The notes below the pieces were generated by a model that was given only the letters and a program-made list of their open reading frames with translations, was not told the DNA's origin and did no database searches. 30,841 nt of DNA from an uncultured Eubacteriales bacterium (lineage in GTDB: Bacteria; Bacillota; Clostridia; Peptostreptococcales; Anaerovoracaceae): positions 1 through 30,841 of the forward strand of contig CAJTYS010000043.1 in the NCBI GenBank assembly GCA_910583765.1, written 5' to 3'. The translations under genes were made by a program, and so were the position numbers. Positions within the stretch are counted from its first letter, which is position 1; every line of letters begins with the position of its first letter. Shown here piece by piece: positions 14,862 to 22,359 of this stretch.

Positions 14862-14890
14862 AAAAGAAGTACCCGATCGGGTACTTTTCT
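14862..14890. terminator. Perfect palindrome: terminator of the LuxR gene or operator
   Basis: AGTACCCGATCGGGTACT (14868-14885) is an 18-bp perfect palindrome flanked by A/T runs. It lies 27 bases after the LuxR-type stop codon, so it may be an intrinsic terminator (minus strand TTCTTTTCTTC follows). It is also about 140 bases upstream of the esterase start, where an operator could act. Confidence 0.55.
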
Positions 14891-14911
14891 GGTATCATCA
14901 CCAACTATGGC

Positions 14912-15934
14912 TTATTTCCAAGGGTTTCGGGCGTTAATCAAATGCACGGTCTCCATGCGGCTGTTCACGCCCAGCTTTTCGTATAGATTACGGATATGCT
15001 TTTTGACCGTATTGATAGAAATGAACAACGCTTCTGCGATCTCCGGATTGGTGTAGCCATCATAGACCAGCTCCAGCACTTCCCTTTCCCGCACCGTCAG
15101 CTTGTGAAGCTCTGCGATCTGATCAATGCGTCTTTCCAGATCCTGCTCCTGATCCTCCGCTGCCGCAGCTGAATCCTGTCCAGCCTCCATCTTGCTGCTG
15201 TCTGCGAAAAAAAGCGGGCTGAAATCCTCTTTGAACACGAACAGAAACGTGGATAGGCTGCACAAAAATAAGATCGAACCATTCAGATCCGGACATTCTT
15301 CCATCCATGCGGACATCCCGTATCTTCCAAAGAAAAGCCCTGTGTCCACAATGCATTGGATGATGGACCACGCCCCCAGAAGCAAGGAGCAGGCGAGGAT
15401 ATAAGATCTTCGCAGTCTGCTGACGCATTCCTTGAAGCCCATCAGAGCAAATGAAACCAGCAGAAGGACCGTCACTATGGTGAACAGGACTTCCAGGGCC
15501 GTCCAAACACCTCGAGCCACAGGCGCGCTGATATCGTAATAGGGCCCCATGAATCCGGCCGTGACAACCAGCGAAGCCACCAGCCTGACCCCAGTAAACA
15601 CTTTAGCCAGCAACACCCATTTCCCATAGGTTTCCTTGTCCATGAGACGGAACACCAGGAGCAGCCAAAAGAGAATCAGCAAACAGCACAAAACATAATC
15701 CGCGATCCGAAAAGGCAGAAACAGCTCATATTGGTCTCGCACCGTTTCCCGATAATAGAACACGAAATAAAGCAGTCCTGTCAAGGTGACGGTCCCCGCG
15801 AAATTCCTGGCAGCCACGAAAGCTTTGTTGTCCCGATGTTCTTTATGGACCAGCACCAGGGCAATGAGGGCCAGACACAGCAGGGATAAACATATGGCTG
15901 TGATATAGCATATAAAAATGAGATCCGTGTACAT
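14912..15934 (-). CDS. Membrane-embedded LuxR-family transcriptional regulator
   Basis: A 340-residue protein with about seven hydrophobic helices spread over residues 5-245, then a hydrophilic linker (AAAAEDQEQDLERRIDQI) and a C-terminal LuxR-type helix-turn-helix (about 272-336) containing LTVREREVLELVYDGYTNPE, then IAEALFISINTVKKHIRNLY. Such 7TM-LuxR proteins are thought to sense a membrane or extracellular signal and control nearby genes. It starts 6 bases after the stop of the penicillin-binding protein gene, with GAGGAAAC overlapping that stop, so the two are cotranscribed and coupled. The ligand and targets are unknown. Confidence 0.88.
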   Translation of the reverse strand: MYTDLIFICYITAICLSLLCLALIALVLVHKEHRDNKAFVAARNFAGTVTLTGLLYFVFYYRETVRDQYELFLPFRIADYVLCCLLILFWLLLVFRLMDKETYGKWVLLAKVFTGVRLVASLVVTAGFMGPYYDISAPVARGVWTALEVLFTIVTVLLLVSFALMGFKECVSRLRRSYILACSLLLGAWSIIQCIVDTGLFFGRYGMSAWMEECPDLNGSILFLCSLSTFLFVFKEDFSPLFFADSSKMEAGQDSAAAAEDQEQDLERRIDQIAELHKLTVREREVLELVYDGYTNPEIAEALFISINTVKKHIRNLYEKLGVNSRMETVHLINARNPWK

Positions 15935-15940
15935 GTTTCC

Positions 15941-18007
15941 TCAGTCCTTTGGTATGAATTCTCTCAAAATCTCTTTGTCCTTGTCCACCACGTAGCCGCT
16001 GCCGCCACGTCCGTTGACCTCTTCCACCATGGTCACTAGCAGCAGGGAATTCTCTTTTTTACCGTCAGCGTTGTATACGCAGAACCAGCCCAGTTCCGAT
16101 CCTCCTGTGTCCGCTTGAGAAGCTTTCAGCTCTGCTGTTCCGGTCTTTCCAGCCAGCACGGTTCCTTCCATCTTCGCTCCATGGCCAGAGCCGTCTGGGT
16201 TGCTGATGACTTTTTTCAGATCTTCATTGATCAGAGCCGCCGCTTTGCTGTCAAAAGCGCCCTCAATCCACCATTCTTTTTGTTCCTTTAATTCCAGGTG
16301 GGGCTTTACCATGCTGCCTTGATTGCGGAACGCGGAATACATGCTGGCAAGATGGAGCGGGTTCACCAGAATCTGCCCCTGACCGTAACCACTGTCCGCC
16401 AGCTGGATCTCTGTGGAAATAGGCTTCCCGTCATTGGTGTACTGCGATGGGTTCATTTGCACAGCAAATGGGATCTCCTGTCCAAAGCCTGCCTGTTCCA
16501 GCTGATTTGTCAAAGCCTCCCCGCCGATTTGTAAAGCAGCCTTGGCAAAATAAATATTGTCAGAATAGATCAAAGCGTTCTCCAGATTCGCGCTTCCATC
16601 GTAGGCTTCCAGGGTGGTCACTTTATAACCGCCCCAGCTCCCATCCTTTTGCCAGCTGAGACCGCTCTTCCCCATGTCTTTGGCCGGATCCAGCTTTCCA
16701 GACGTGATGCCTGCCGCGCCGATCACTGGCTTTAGGGATGAGCCAGGACACCAGGTCTGGCGGAAACGATTGTACATAGGCGTGTTCTGATCCTCGTTCA
16801 GCTGTTTCCATCGTTTTTCCGACATTCCTACCACAAAGTCGTTGCTGTCATAAGAGGGCGTGCTGACCAAAGCAAGCACCTCCCCTGTCATGGGATTCAT
16901 GGCCACGGAACAGCTTTTGTCTTCTTTGTATGTATCGTACAGTGCGCTTTGGAGCTTCGCGTCAATGGTCAGGCGGATGTTTTCCCCGTCCTTTTTCGGT
17001 GTTTCAGCCAAAACAGCTTTTTCCATGCCATCCTTGTTGTAAATGACGATCTTTTCCCCGTCCCTGCCATGAAGCCGCTTTTCATACAGCCGTTCCAGGC
17101 CGCTTTTTCCAATAACGCTGTATGCATTGTAGCCTTTGTCTTTTCTGCTCTCCAGTTCCTCTGCGCTGATGCCCTGGACGTAGCCGATGAGATGGGCGGC
17201 TTTTTCTCCCAAAGGATAGACTCTGCTGTCTTCATCTCCGATAATGACCCCCGGGATCTTTAGCAGCTGCTTCTGGACTTTCGTGTTTTCCAGATCCACG
17301 GTGCTGGAAGACGCTTCGTTGACTTTTTTCAGCTTTTTAATGGGCACCAAAAGGTTGGGCTTCACCCACTTGGCGCTGAGTTTTTTCTGGATGTCGGAAA
17401 CAGACATGTCCAAAAGCTTTGCCGTTTTCTCCAGATCCGCCGCTGGATCTTCCCGCATCTTTCCTGGAATCAAGCCCACAGCCGCCACTTTACCCTCACC
17501 TGCCAGCAATACGCCATCGCGGTCAAAGAGATTCCCCCGTTTTCCTTCTAATGTGACCACCCGCACTTTTTCATTTTCTTTAAGCTGCGGAAAAATCAAG
17601 CTGTCGGTCCAGGAAATCTTATAATCCCCATCCTCTTTATGTACGCCTGTTTCATTGGGAAAACGGATTTCCCCCGCGGAAGAGTCCATGGTCGTTCGAT
17701 ATGCCACTGCGTTTTCCTTTTTCTGATCTTCGATCATGGCGATCTGGATGTTTTTCGCCCCAATGCCTTCATAGATGTTTTTATTCCTTGCCAGGAAGTC
17801 CTTCTTTGCCACTCGCGCTTTGCTTTCTTTGTCCAGCATGTCATACATGGCCTGGTAATCCTTTTGTTCAATATATGCCATGTACTGGGTCAGCGCCTGC
17901 TCCGGCCCTTTGGTGAAAGCCAGACTATAAACCGCGAACAAAGCGCCTGCCAGAAGGAGCAAAGTAATGACTAACACGGGTAATTTATACTTGTTTCTTG
18001 TCTTCAT
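15941..18007 (-). CDS. MecA-like class B penicillin-binding protein
   Basis: A 688-residue peptidoglycan transpeptidase. One N-terminal membrane anchor (about 12-32) is followed by an NTF2-like MecA_N domain (about 35-145), a PBP dimerisation domain (starting near KRGNLFDRDG) and the transpeptidase domain with SSLK (S423-K426), SDN (482-484) and KTG (621-623). This architecture is that of PBP2a (MecA) and Bacillus PbpC, enzymes often of low beta-lactam affinity. Resistance here is inference, not shown. The ATG at 18007 has GGAGG 5 bases upstream. The promoter at 18118-18146 carries two BlaI/MecI-type dyads. A LuxR-type gene follows immediately. Confidence 0.92.
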   Translation of the reverse strand: MKTRNKYKLPVLVITLLLLAGALFAVYSLAFTKGPEQALTQYMAYIEQKDYQAMYDMLDKESKARVAKKDFLARNKNIYEGIGAKNIQIAMIEDQKKENAVAYRTTMDSSAGEIRFPNETGVHKEDGDYKISWTDSLIFPQLKENEKVRVVTLEGKRGNLFDRDGVLLAGEGKVAAVGLIPGKMREDPAADLEKTAKLLDMSVSDIQKKLSAKWVKPNLLVPIKKLKKVNEASSSTVDLENTKVQKQLLKIPGVIIGDEDSRVYPLGEKAAHLIGYVQGISAEELESRKDKGYNAYSVIGKSGLERLYEKRLHGRDGEKIVIYNKDGMEKAVLAETPKKDGENIRLTIDAKLQSALYDTYKEDKSCSVAMNPMTGEVLALVSTPSYDSNDFVVGMSEKRWKQLNEDQNTPMYNRFRQTWCPGSSLKPVIGAAGITSGKLDPAKDMGKSGLSWQKDGSWGGYKVTTLEAYDGSANLENALIYSDNIYFAKAALQIGGEALTNQLEQAGFGQEIPFAVQMNPSQYTNDGKPISTEIQLADSGYGQGQILVNPLHLASMYSAFRNQGSMVKPHLELKEQKEWWIEGAFDSKAAALINEDLKKVISNPDGSGHGAKMEGTVLAGKTGTAELKASQADTGGSELGWFCVYNADGKKENSLLLVTMVEEVNGRGGSGYVVDKDKEILREFIPKD

Positions 18008-18092
18008 GGGATCCTCCACTCTAATACGCCTCACATATCGTGGGCACCCTGCGCTGCCTATTGGTCATATGCCTGCGAGCATCAGCGCACGC

Positions 18093-18137
18093 AAAACTTA
18101 CAAATGTAATTTCATTAATCTTACATCTGTAAGTTTT
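18093..18137. promoter_or_regulatory. Two BlaI/MecI-type operator boxes
   Basis: Boxes TTACAAATGTAA (18098-18109) and TTACATCTGTAA (18121-18132), each TACA-N2-TGTA with flanking T/A, 23 bp apart centre to centre. They form a larger inverted repeat of 17-base arms with one mismatch. TACA-N2-TGTA is the core recognised by BlaI and MecI repressors. One box fills the -10/-35 spacer, the other overlies the start region. Confidence 0.75.
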
Positions 18138-18146
18138 AAATGTCAA
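18118..18146 (-). promoter_or_regulatory. Promoter of the PBP-LuxR operon
   Basis: Minus strand TTGACA (18146-18141), 17 bases, TAAGAT (18123-18118). The leader to the PBP start is about 105 bases and contains a TGCGCTG / CAGCGCA stem. Confidence 0.8.
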
Positions 18147-18174
18147 GCCATATTTTTAAAAATCCTCTTTCCCT

Positions 18175-19083
18175 CTACAGCAAGCTGATGAGCAGGTTGA
18201 GAAGGCCGATGACAAAGCCGATCAAAGCGCCCAGATTGACAATAGCGTTCAGCTCTTTTTTCATCACAGACAGGATCAGTTCTTCCAGAGTTTCCACTTT
18301 CATGTCCTTGATCTTTTCTTCTATGATGCCCGCCACATCAATTTCTTCCACTATCTTTTCGATAGAGCCGGCCACGCATTTGTCATAAAACACGTCTACC
18401 AACCGGTCCATCTGCTCTTGCTCCAAAGGAAGCTGCCGAACCAGGCCGCCGATGGTTCCGGTTTCCAGCCGCGTCAGTTCTCCGACAATGACAGGCCGGA
18501 TCTTGGCCTCTCCATTGCGTTCAATGTAATCCTGTATCTCATCACCAATAGGGCCCGCGATGGATTGGATCAGCTGGTCATTGACCATCATGGCAAGGAG
18601 CGTGCCCTGGACTTTTTCTTTAATGGCCCGAGTGCCTTCTGTGATGATGATCTCGCTGATGTTCATCTGCCGCAGAGCTTCCACGGCCCGCTCTGTGAGA
18701 GTGTCTTCCAGCTGACCGCGCATGTTTTCGTACTGGGTTTCTGACAAAAATGCGGTCATGGCCTGTCCTACAGAAAGGACGCTTTCTTTCACTTCACAGA
18801 ACTGGTTCCACAACGCGCTGCTCATGGTCCGTTTGATGGAATCCGCGGGAAGCGCTTCTGCCAGGTCTTCCTTTGTCAGCAGGGTCGTTCCCACTGCGCT
18901 GCCGATGGCTCCTGCCAGCTCGTCCTTTCTCTTGGGGATCAGCCCTGGGGTAAAGGGCAGTCTGCGGCTTCCCAGCATCACCGGATGATGAGGCCGGAAC
19001 AGCATTTTCACTGCGATGAAATTTGTGAAATAACCGATGAGCGCCCCAATGAGAGGGCCCGCGATCAGTTTAAAAATCTCCAT
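18175..19083 (-). CDS. DUF445 family membrane protein
   Basis: About 302 residues of the DUF445 (YheB-like) family: an N-terminal membrane segment with GPLIGALIGYFTNFIAVKML, the conserved FRPHHPV and PFTPGLIPKRKDELAGAIG motifs, a long helical middle and a hydrophobic C-terminus. Molecular function is unknown. The ATG at 19083 suits the AAAGGA site (9 bases); the one at 19089 is too close. It lies 78 bases after dgt, with a purine-rich gap holding two GCAAGAAAC copies on the minus strand, and is probably cotranscribed with dgt. Confidence 0.9.
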   Translation of the reverse strand: MEIFKLIAGPLIGALIGYFTNFIAVKMLFRPHHPVMLGSRRLPFTPGLIPKRKDELAGAIGSAVGTTLLTKEDLAEALPADSIKRTMSSALWNQFCEVKESVLSVGQAMTAFLSETQYENMRGQLEDTLTERAVEALRQMNISEIIITEGTRAIKEKVQGTLLAMMVNDQLIQSIAGPIGDEIQDYIERNGEAKIRPVIVGELTRLETGTIGGLVRQLPLEQEQMDRLVDVFYDKCVAGSIEKIVEEIDVAGIIEEKIKDMKVETLEELILSVMKKELNAIVNLGALIGFVIGLLNLLISLL

Positions 19084-19161
19084 GTCCATTGATTCCTTTC
19101 TGTATCCTATCTGTTTCTTGCTTCTGTTTCTCGTTTCTTGCCTGCTCTATGCTGATCTGGC

Positions 19162-20574
19162 TTATAAGATCCCGTTCAATTCCTGGTAAAGGGTCTTGGC
19201 ATAGCTGTCTGTCATGCCACAGATGAAATCCGTCACAAGCAGCAGCCGCAGATACAGCTTTTCCGCTTCGCCCTTGTCTTTTGCAGAAATATGGTAAACG
19301 CCTTTGTAATTGTCTGAAACCAGAGCCATGAGCTTTTTCTGACTTTCGCTCTGCTCCTTGTCCGTGTCAAAATAAAGGGCCGCGTCCACGAACCTGTCCA
19401 GCAGGAAATCAAAAATCGTCTGGGCCGCAAGTTCCAGCTTTAAAATGGGTTTGATGTTAAACGCATAGTCAAAGGCAATGCCGCCTAAGGCATCCATGAC
19501 TGCCTCAGCGTCAGTGCCAGCAAACAGGTCCGTCTTGTGGGTTCCCGCCATGATACTGTCATAATGATCCATGAACCCGGAAGTTGCCGCTTCGATCATT
19601 TTCCCCTGGACAAACACTAGCCAGTTTTGAATGGCATTGAGCTCTGGACCAGCGAGCCGCCGTGCCTTGGCCTGCTGGTATCGCTGTTGTAAATGATCCT
19701 CGATCTCTCGATACCCGTCATCCTTGCCTTCTCCCCGCTGACGCAGCTCTCGTACTAATTCCTCATAAGTGAGGCAACCCTTCTTGCAGGCATCCTCCAG
19801 ATCCGCGGTCTTGTAAGCGATGTCGTCCGCGGCTTCCAACAGAAACGTCAGCGGATGGCGAAGGCCTTTTGTCCCCAGAGCGTTTTGAATATCCCAAAAC
19901 AACTCTCGGTCGCCATAATAATAGCCTAATTTCTTGTCTTTAATATCGCCGCTGTGTTTATTGATTTCCAGAGAAGACACTGGGTATTTGATGATGGTCC
20001 CCAGTAAAGCCTTCGTCAGGTTCATCCCATGCTCGTCCACTAGAAAATGCAGTTTTGTCACTAACCGCAGCGCCTGGGTGTTTCCTTCAAAATGATAGAA
20101 ATCCTCCTGCATCTGCGGCTTCAAAAGCTGGCTCACAGGAGTCCCGTCAAATTTCAGCTGAGGCATGTTTTTCTTGAACCATTGACGGATGGCTGTTTCT
20201 CCAAAATGGCCGAAAGGCGGGTTGCCAATGTCATGGAGCAGCCCCGCGCACTGGAGGATGTCGCACACATGGGCTTTATACTCCGGCAAAAATCCCTTGT
20301 CCCGCTTTTCCAGCAGGATCCGCTGGGAAACGCTCTGCCCCAGGGATTTCCCAAAGGAAGAGACCTCCAGGGAATGGGTCAGCCTGGTACGGATAAAGTC
20401 GCTTTTGTCCAAGGGAAACACCTGGGTTTTGTCCTGCAGCCGCCGAAAAGAAGCGCTGCCTATGATCCGGTGATAATCTTTTTCAAATTCTGTTCGTAAA
20501 TCGCTGGCGCCGAAGCTCGCTCCAGTCCGTTTGCCTCGAGGCCGCTGGGAACACAATAGCTGGCTCCAATCCAT
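19162..20574 (-). CDS. dgt: Deoxyguanosinetriphosphate triphosphohydrolase-like protein
   Basis: A 470-residue HD-domain dNTPase, cleaving dGTP (or other dNTPs) to the nucleoside and triphosphate. Visible motifs are FRRLQDKTQVFPLD, RTRLTHSLEV (H67), LLHDIGNPPFGHFGE (HD at 114-115, H123) and LEAADDIAYKTADLEDA, the usual set. The ATG at 20574 is preferred: AAGGAG lies 8-9 bases upstream and is only 2 bases from the alternative ATG at 20580. A good promoter lies at 20623-20651. DUF445 follows. Confidence 0.94.
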   Translation of the reverse strand: MDWSQLLCSQRPRGKRTGASFGASDLRTEFEKDYHRIIGSASFRRLQDKTQVFPLDKSDFIRTRLTHSLEVSSFGKSLGQSVSQRILLEKRDKGFLPEYKAHVCDILQCAGLLHDIGNPPFGHFGETAIRQWFKKNMPQLKFDGTPVSQLLKPQMQEDFYHFEGNTQALRLVTKLHFLVDEHGMNLTKALLGTIIKYPVSSLEINKHSGDIKDKKLGYYYGDRELFWDIQNALGTKGLRHPLTFLLEAADDIAYKTADLEDACKKGCLTYEELVRELRQRGEGKDDGYREIEDHLQQRYQQAKARRLAGPELNAIQNWLVFVQGKMIEAATSGFMDHYDSIMAGTHKTDLFAGTDAEAVMDALGGIAFDYAFNIKPILKLELAAQTIFDFLLDRFVDAALYFDTDKEQSESQKKLMALVSDNYKGVYHISAKDKGEAEKLYLRLLLVTDFICGMTDSYAKTLYQELNGIL

Positions 20575-20622
20575 AGTCATCTCTCCTTACTTCTATAATT
20601 GCTTCTATCATGAATGATTTTT

Positions 20623-20651
20623 AGTTTACATGCTTGTGGGAGCGCTGTCAA
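20623..20651 (-). promoter_or_regulatory. Promoter of dgt
   Basis: Minus strand TTGACA (20651-20646), 17 bases, TAAACT (20628-20623), about 40 bases before the start codon. The gap 20575-20874 otherwise holds a 14-bp palindrome (ACAGATGCATCTGT, 20767-20780) and the terminator below. Confidence 0.65.
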
Positions 20652-20807
20652 GAAAAGACACACTTTCATTATAAAGCATAAATGAAAGATATAAAGAGGG
20701 TTCTGTGGAAATCTGAAAGAATTCTTAAAAGCGCATTTTGCGGGCAGCGGCTGAAAGATCGGTAAAACAGATGCATCTGTCAAACACTCCCTCGCCTTTT
20801 CCGCGAC

Positions 20808-20847
20808 AAAAAGTCCTCCAGAGCCAGCTTGCGCGCTGACTCTGGAG
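20808..20847 (-). terminator. Terminator of the saccharopine dehydrogenase-family gene
   Basis: Minus strand CTCCAGAGTCAGC / GCTGGCTCTGGAG (13 bp with one T-G wobble, 6-base loop), followed by GACTTTTTG. Confidence 0.85.
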
Positions 20848-20874
20848 GAGGTGACTAACATTCTATTGGATTGT

Positions 20875-22101
20875 TTACAGTTCTTTTACTTTTGTGTCTA
20901 AAGTGATATCCAACTCTGCGGCATATTCAAAATAAGCGTCTACCTGATCAAGAGTGAGCATATCAGAAGAAATCAGCCCTGTCTGGTCAAACTTGTCATT
21001 GACAAACAGTTTTGTGAAGAGATATCCGCCCTGTCCTGTCAAGTACATTTCCGCAGTGATGCCGGATTTTTCATAAGACTCTACCAGTCCTGGCGCGTTT
21101 ACGTGAGTCTCTACCAGCACGTCTTTTCCGTCTTTCTTTCCGTAAGCTTCGATAACCATGCAGCCGGAGTCGGATACCAGACCTTCATCGATGATCTCTT
21201 TGATCTCATCCTTGAATTTTGGAGCTGGCGGCACGTGAGCCAGAACCACGTCAAACGGTGAAATTTCCACGCCCTTCACAGTTTCCTTTTTGTGAGAAAG
21301 CAGGCCCGCTCTGTACAGCGGTTTCGAGAAATCCACACCCGCTCCCGCATATTTGAAGTAAGCGTTCTTTGCGCCTTTCAGGAACTTTTCAGCGTTAAAG
21401 CTGTAATGGATTGGCTCATCGTGGCAGTGCTCCACAAAAGTGATCTCTTCATCCATATAATCGTACTGACGTTTGATCGGAAGATCAAATGCCGGAGTCC
21501 GAACTAATTTTCCATCTACAAAAGCATAAGCTTCTTCACTCATGTCGTGAAGCGCTGTGACAGGAGACCACCAGAACGGCTGGAAGCGTTTTGCCTCTAC
21601 GCCTTCCCATACGATGTTGTAAATGGTGTCGCAAGTGTCCAGATAACGCATCGCGTCTCTTGTTGCCGCGCAGATCAGTCCTGGAGCGGAACCTGTGCCC
21701 ACGATGGCGGTTCTGCCGATCTCCTTGAATTTCGGACCATAAACATCGTACTGGATACGGATGCTTTCTACCCAGTCCTCATGAAGGGCAGTAGTAGCCG
21801 CATAGTCCTGATAATTGGCTTTTACTTCCAGAGCAGCGTCCAGCACGTTCTTCGTGCATTCCAGCGGCAGCGCATTGAGGATCAGATCCACGCCTTGGGC
21901 CACTGATACGATGCTGTCTTTGCTGTGCGCGTCTACCTGCGCGCCCTTTGCTTTTTTCAATATTTTTACCAGATTGTCAACTGCTGTTTTATCATAATCC
22001 GCACAAATGATTTCTGCCACGCCCGGATCCTCGTCCAGTCTCTGAGCTGCTGCGGAACCCTGTGCGCCAACGCCTAATACTAAAATTTTCTTTAAACCCA
22101 T
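20875..22101 (-). CDS. Saccharopine dehydrogenase family oxidoreductase
   Basis: A 408-residue protein with an N-terminal Rossmann domain (KKILVLGVGAQGSAAAQRL; G10-G12-G15) and the saccharopine dehydrogenase-type catalytic/C-terminal domain (GSAPGLICAATRDAM, FQPFWWSPVTALHD). Related enzymes form or cleave secondary amines between an amino acid or polyamine and a keto acid or semialdehyde (saccharopine, carboxynorspermidine). The actual substrate cannot be read here. GAGG lies 9 bases before the ATG at 22101; the GTG further upstream overlaps that site. A TATAAT (minus, 22152-22147) with a weak -35 precedes it. It is divergent from an AraC regulator, which may control it. Confidence 0.85.
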   Translation of the reverse strand: MGLKKILVLGVGAQGSAAAQRLDEDPGVAEIICADYDKTAVDNLVKILKKAKGAQVDAHSKDSIVSVAQGVDLILNALPLECTKNVLDAALEVKANYQDYAATTALHEDWVESIRIQYDVYGPKFKEIGRTAIVGTGSAPGLICAATRDAMRYLDTCDTIYNIVWEGVEAKRFQPFWWSPVTALHDMSEEAYAFVDGKLVRTPAFDLPIKRQYDYMDEEITFVEHCHDEPIHYSFNAEKFLKGAKNAYFKYAGAGVDFSKPLYRAGLLSHKKETVKGVEISPFDVVLAHVPPAPKFKDEIKEIIDEGLVSDSGCMVIEAYGKKDGKDVLVETHVNAPGLVESYEKSGITAEMYLTGQGGYLFTKLFVNDKFDQTGLISSDMLTLDQVDAYFEYAAELDITLDTKVKEL

Positions 22102-22299
22102 GTTTATGTACCTCACTTTGTTCTATCTTTGATTTTTTATGGTTTCATTATAAAGAAAATCCCTTCCCAGGGAAACTGATTTTTTGCCATGTTTTCCGAA
22201 CTTAACTGCTGAAATCATTGTCAATATTTTCTGATTATTTTATCTCTGGAGAAGCCACAGCAAAATTCATCATTTTTCACCGCAAGATTTGGCTTTTAT

Positions 22300-22330
22300 T
22301 TGGAATCAAGCGGGTGATTCGTGTTATACT
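22300..22330 (+). promoter_or_regulatory. Promoter and operator dyad of the AraC-type gene
   Basis: TTGGAA (22300-22305) and TATACT (22325-22330) are 19 bases apart. Between them lies a perfect dyad GAATCA-N6-TGATTC (22303-22320), suggesting autoregulation or a shared control point for the divergent pair. Confidence 0.5.
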
Positions 22331-22359
22331 GTAAGCATTGTAATGAAGCGGAGGTTATT

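Noticed and set aside
20577..20861. 94-codon minus-strand frame upstream of dgt
   Set aside because: It covers the dgt promoter and the neighbouring terminator, has no RBS, and its composition does not look like a protein.
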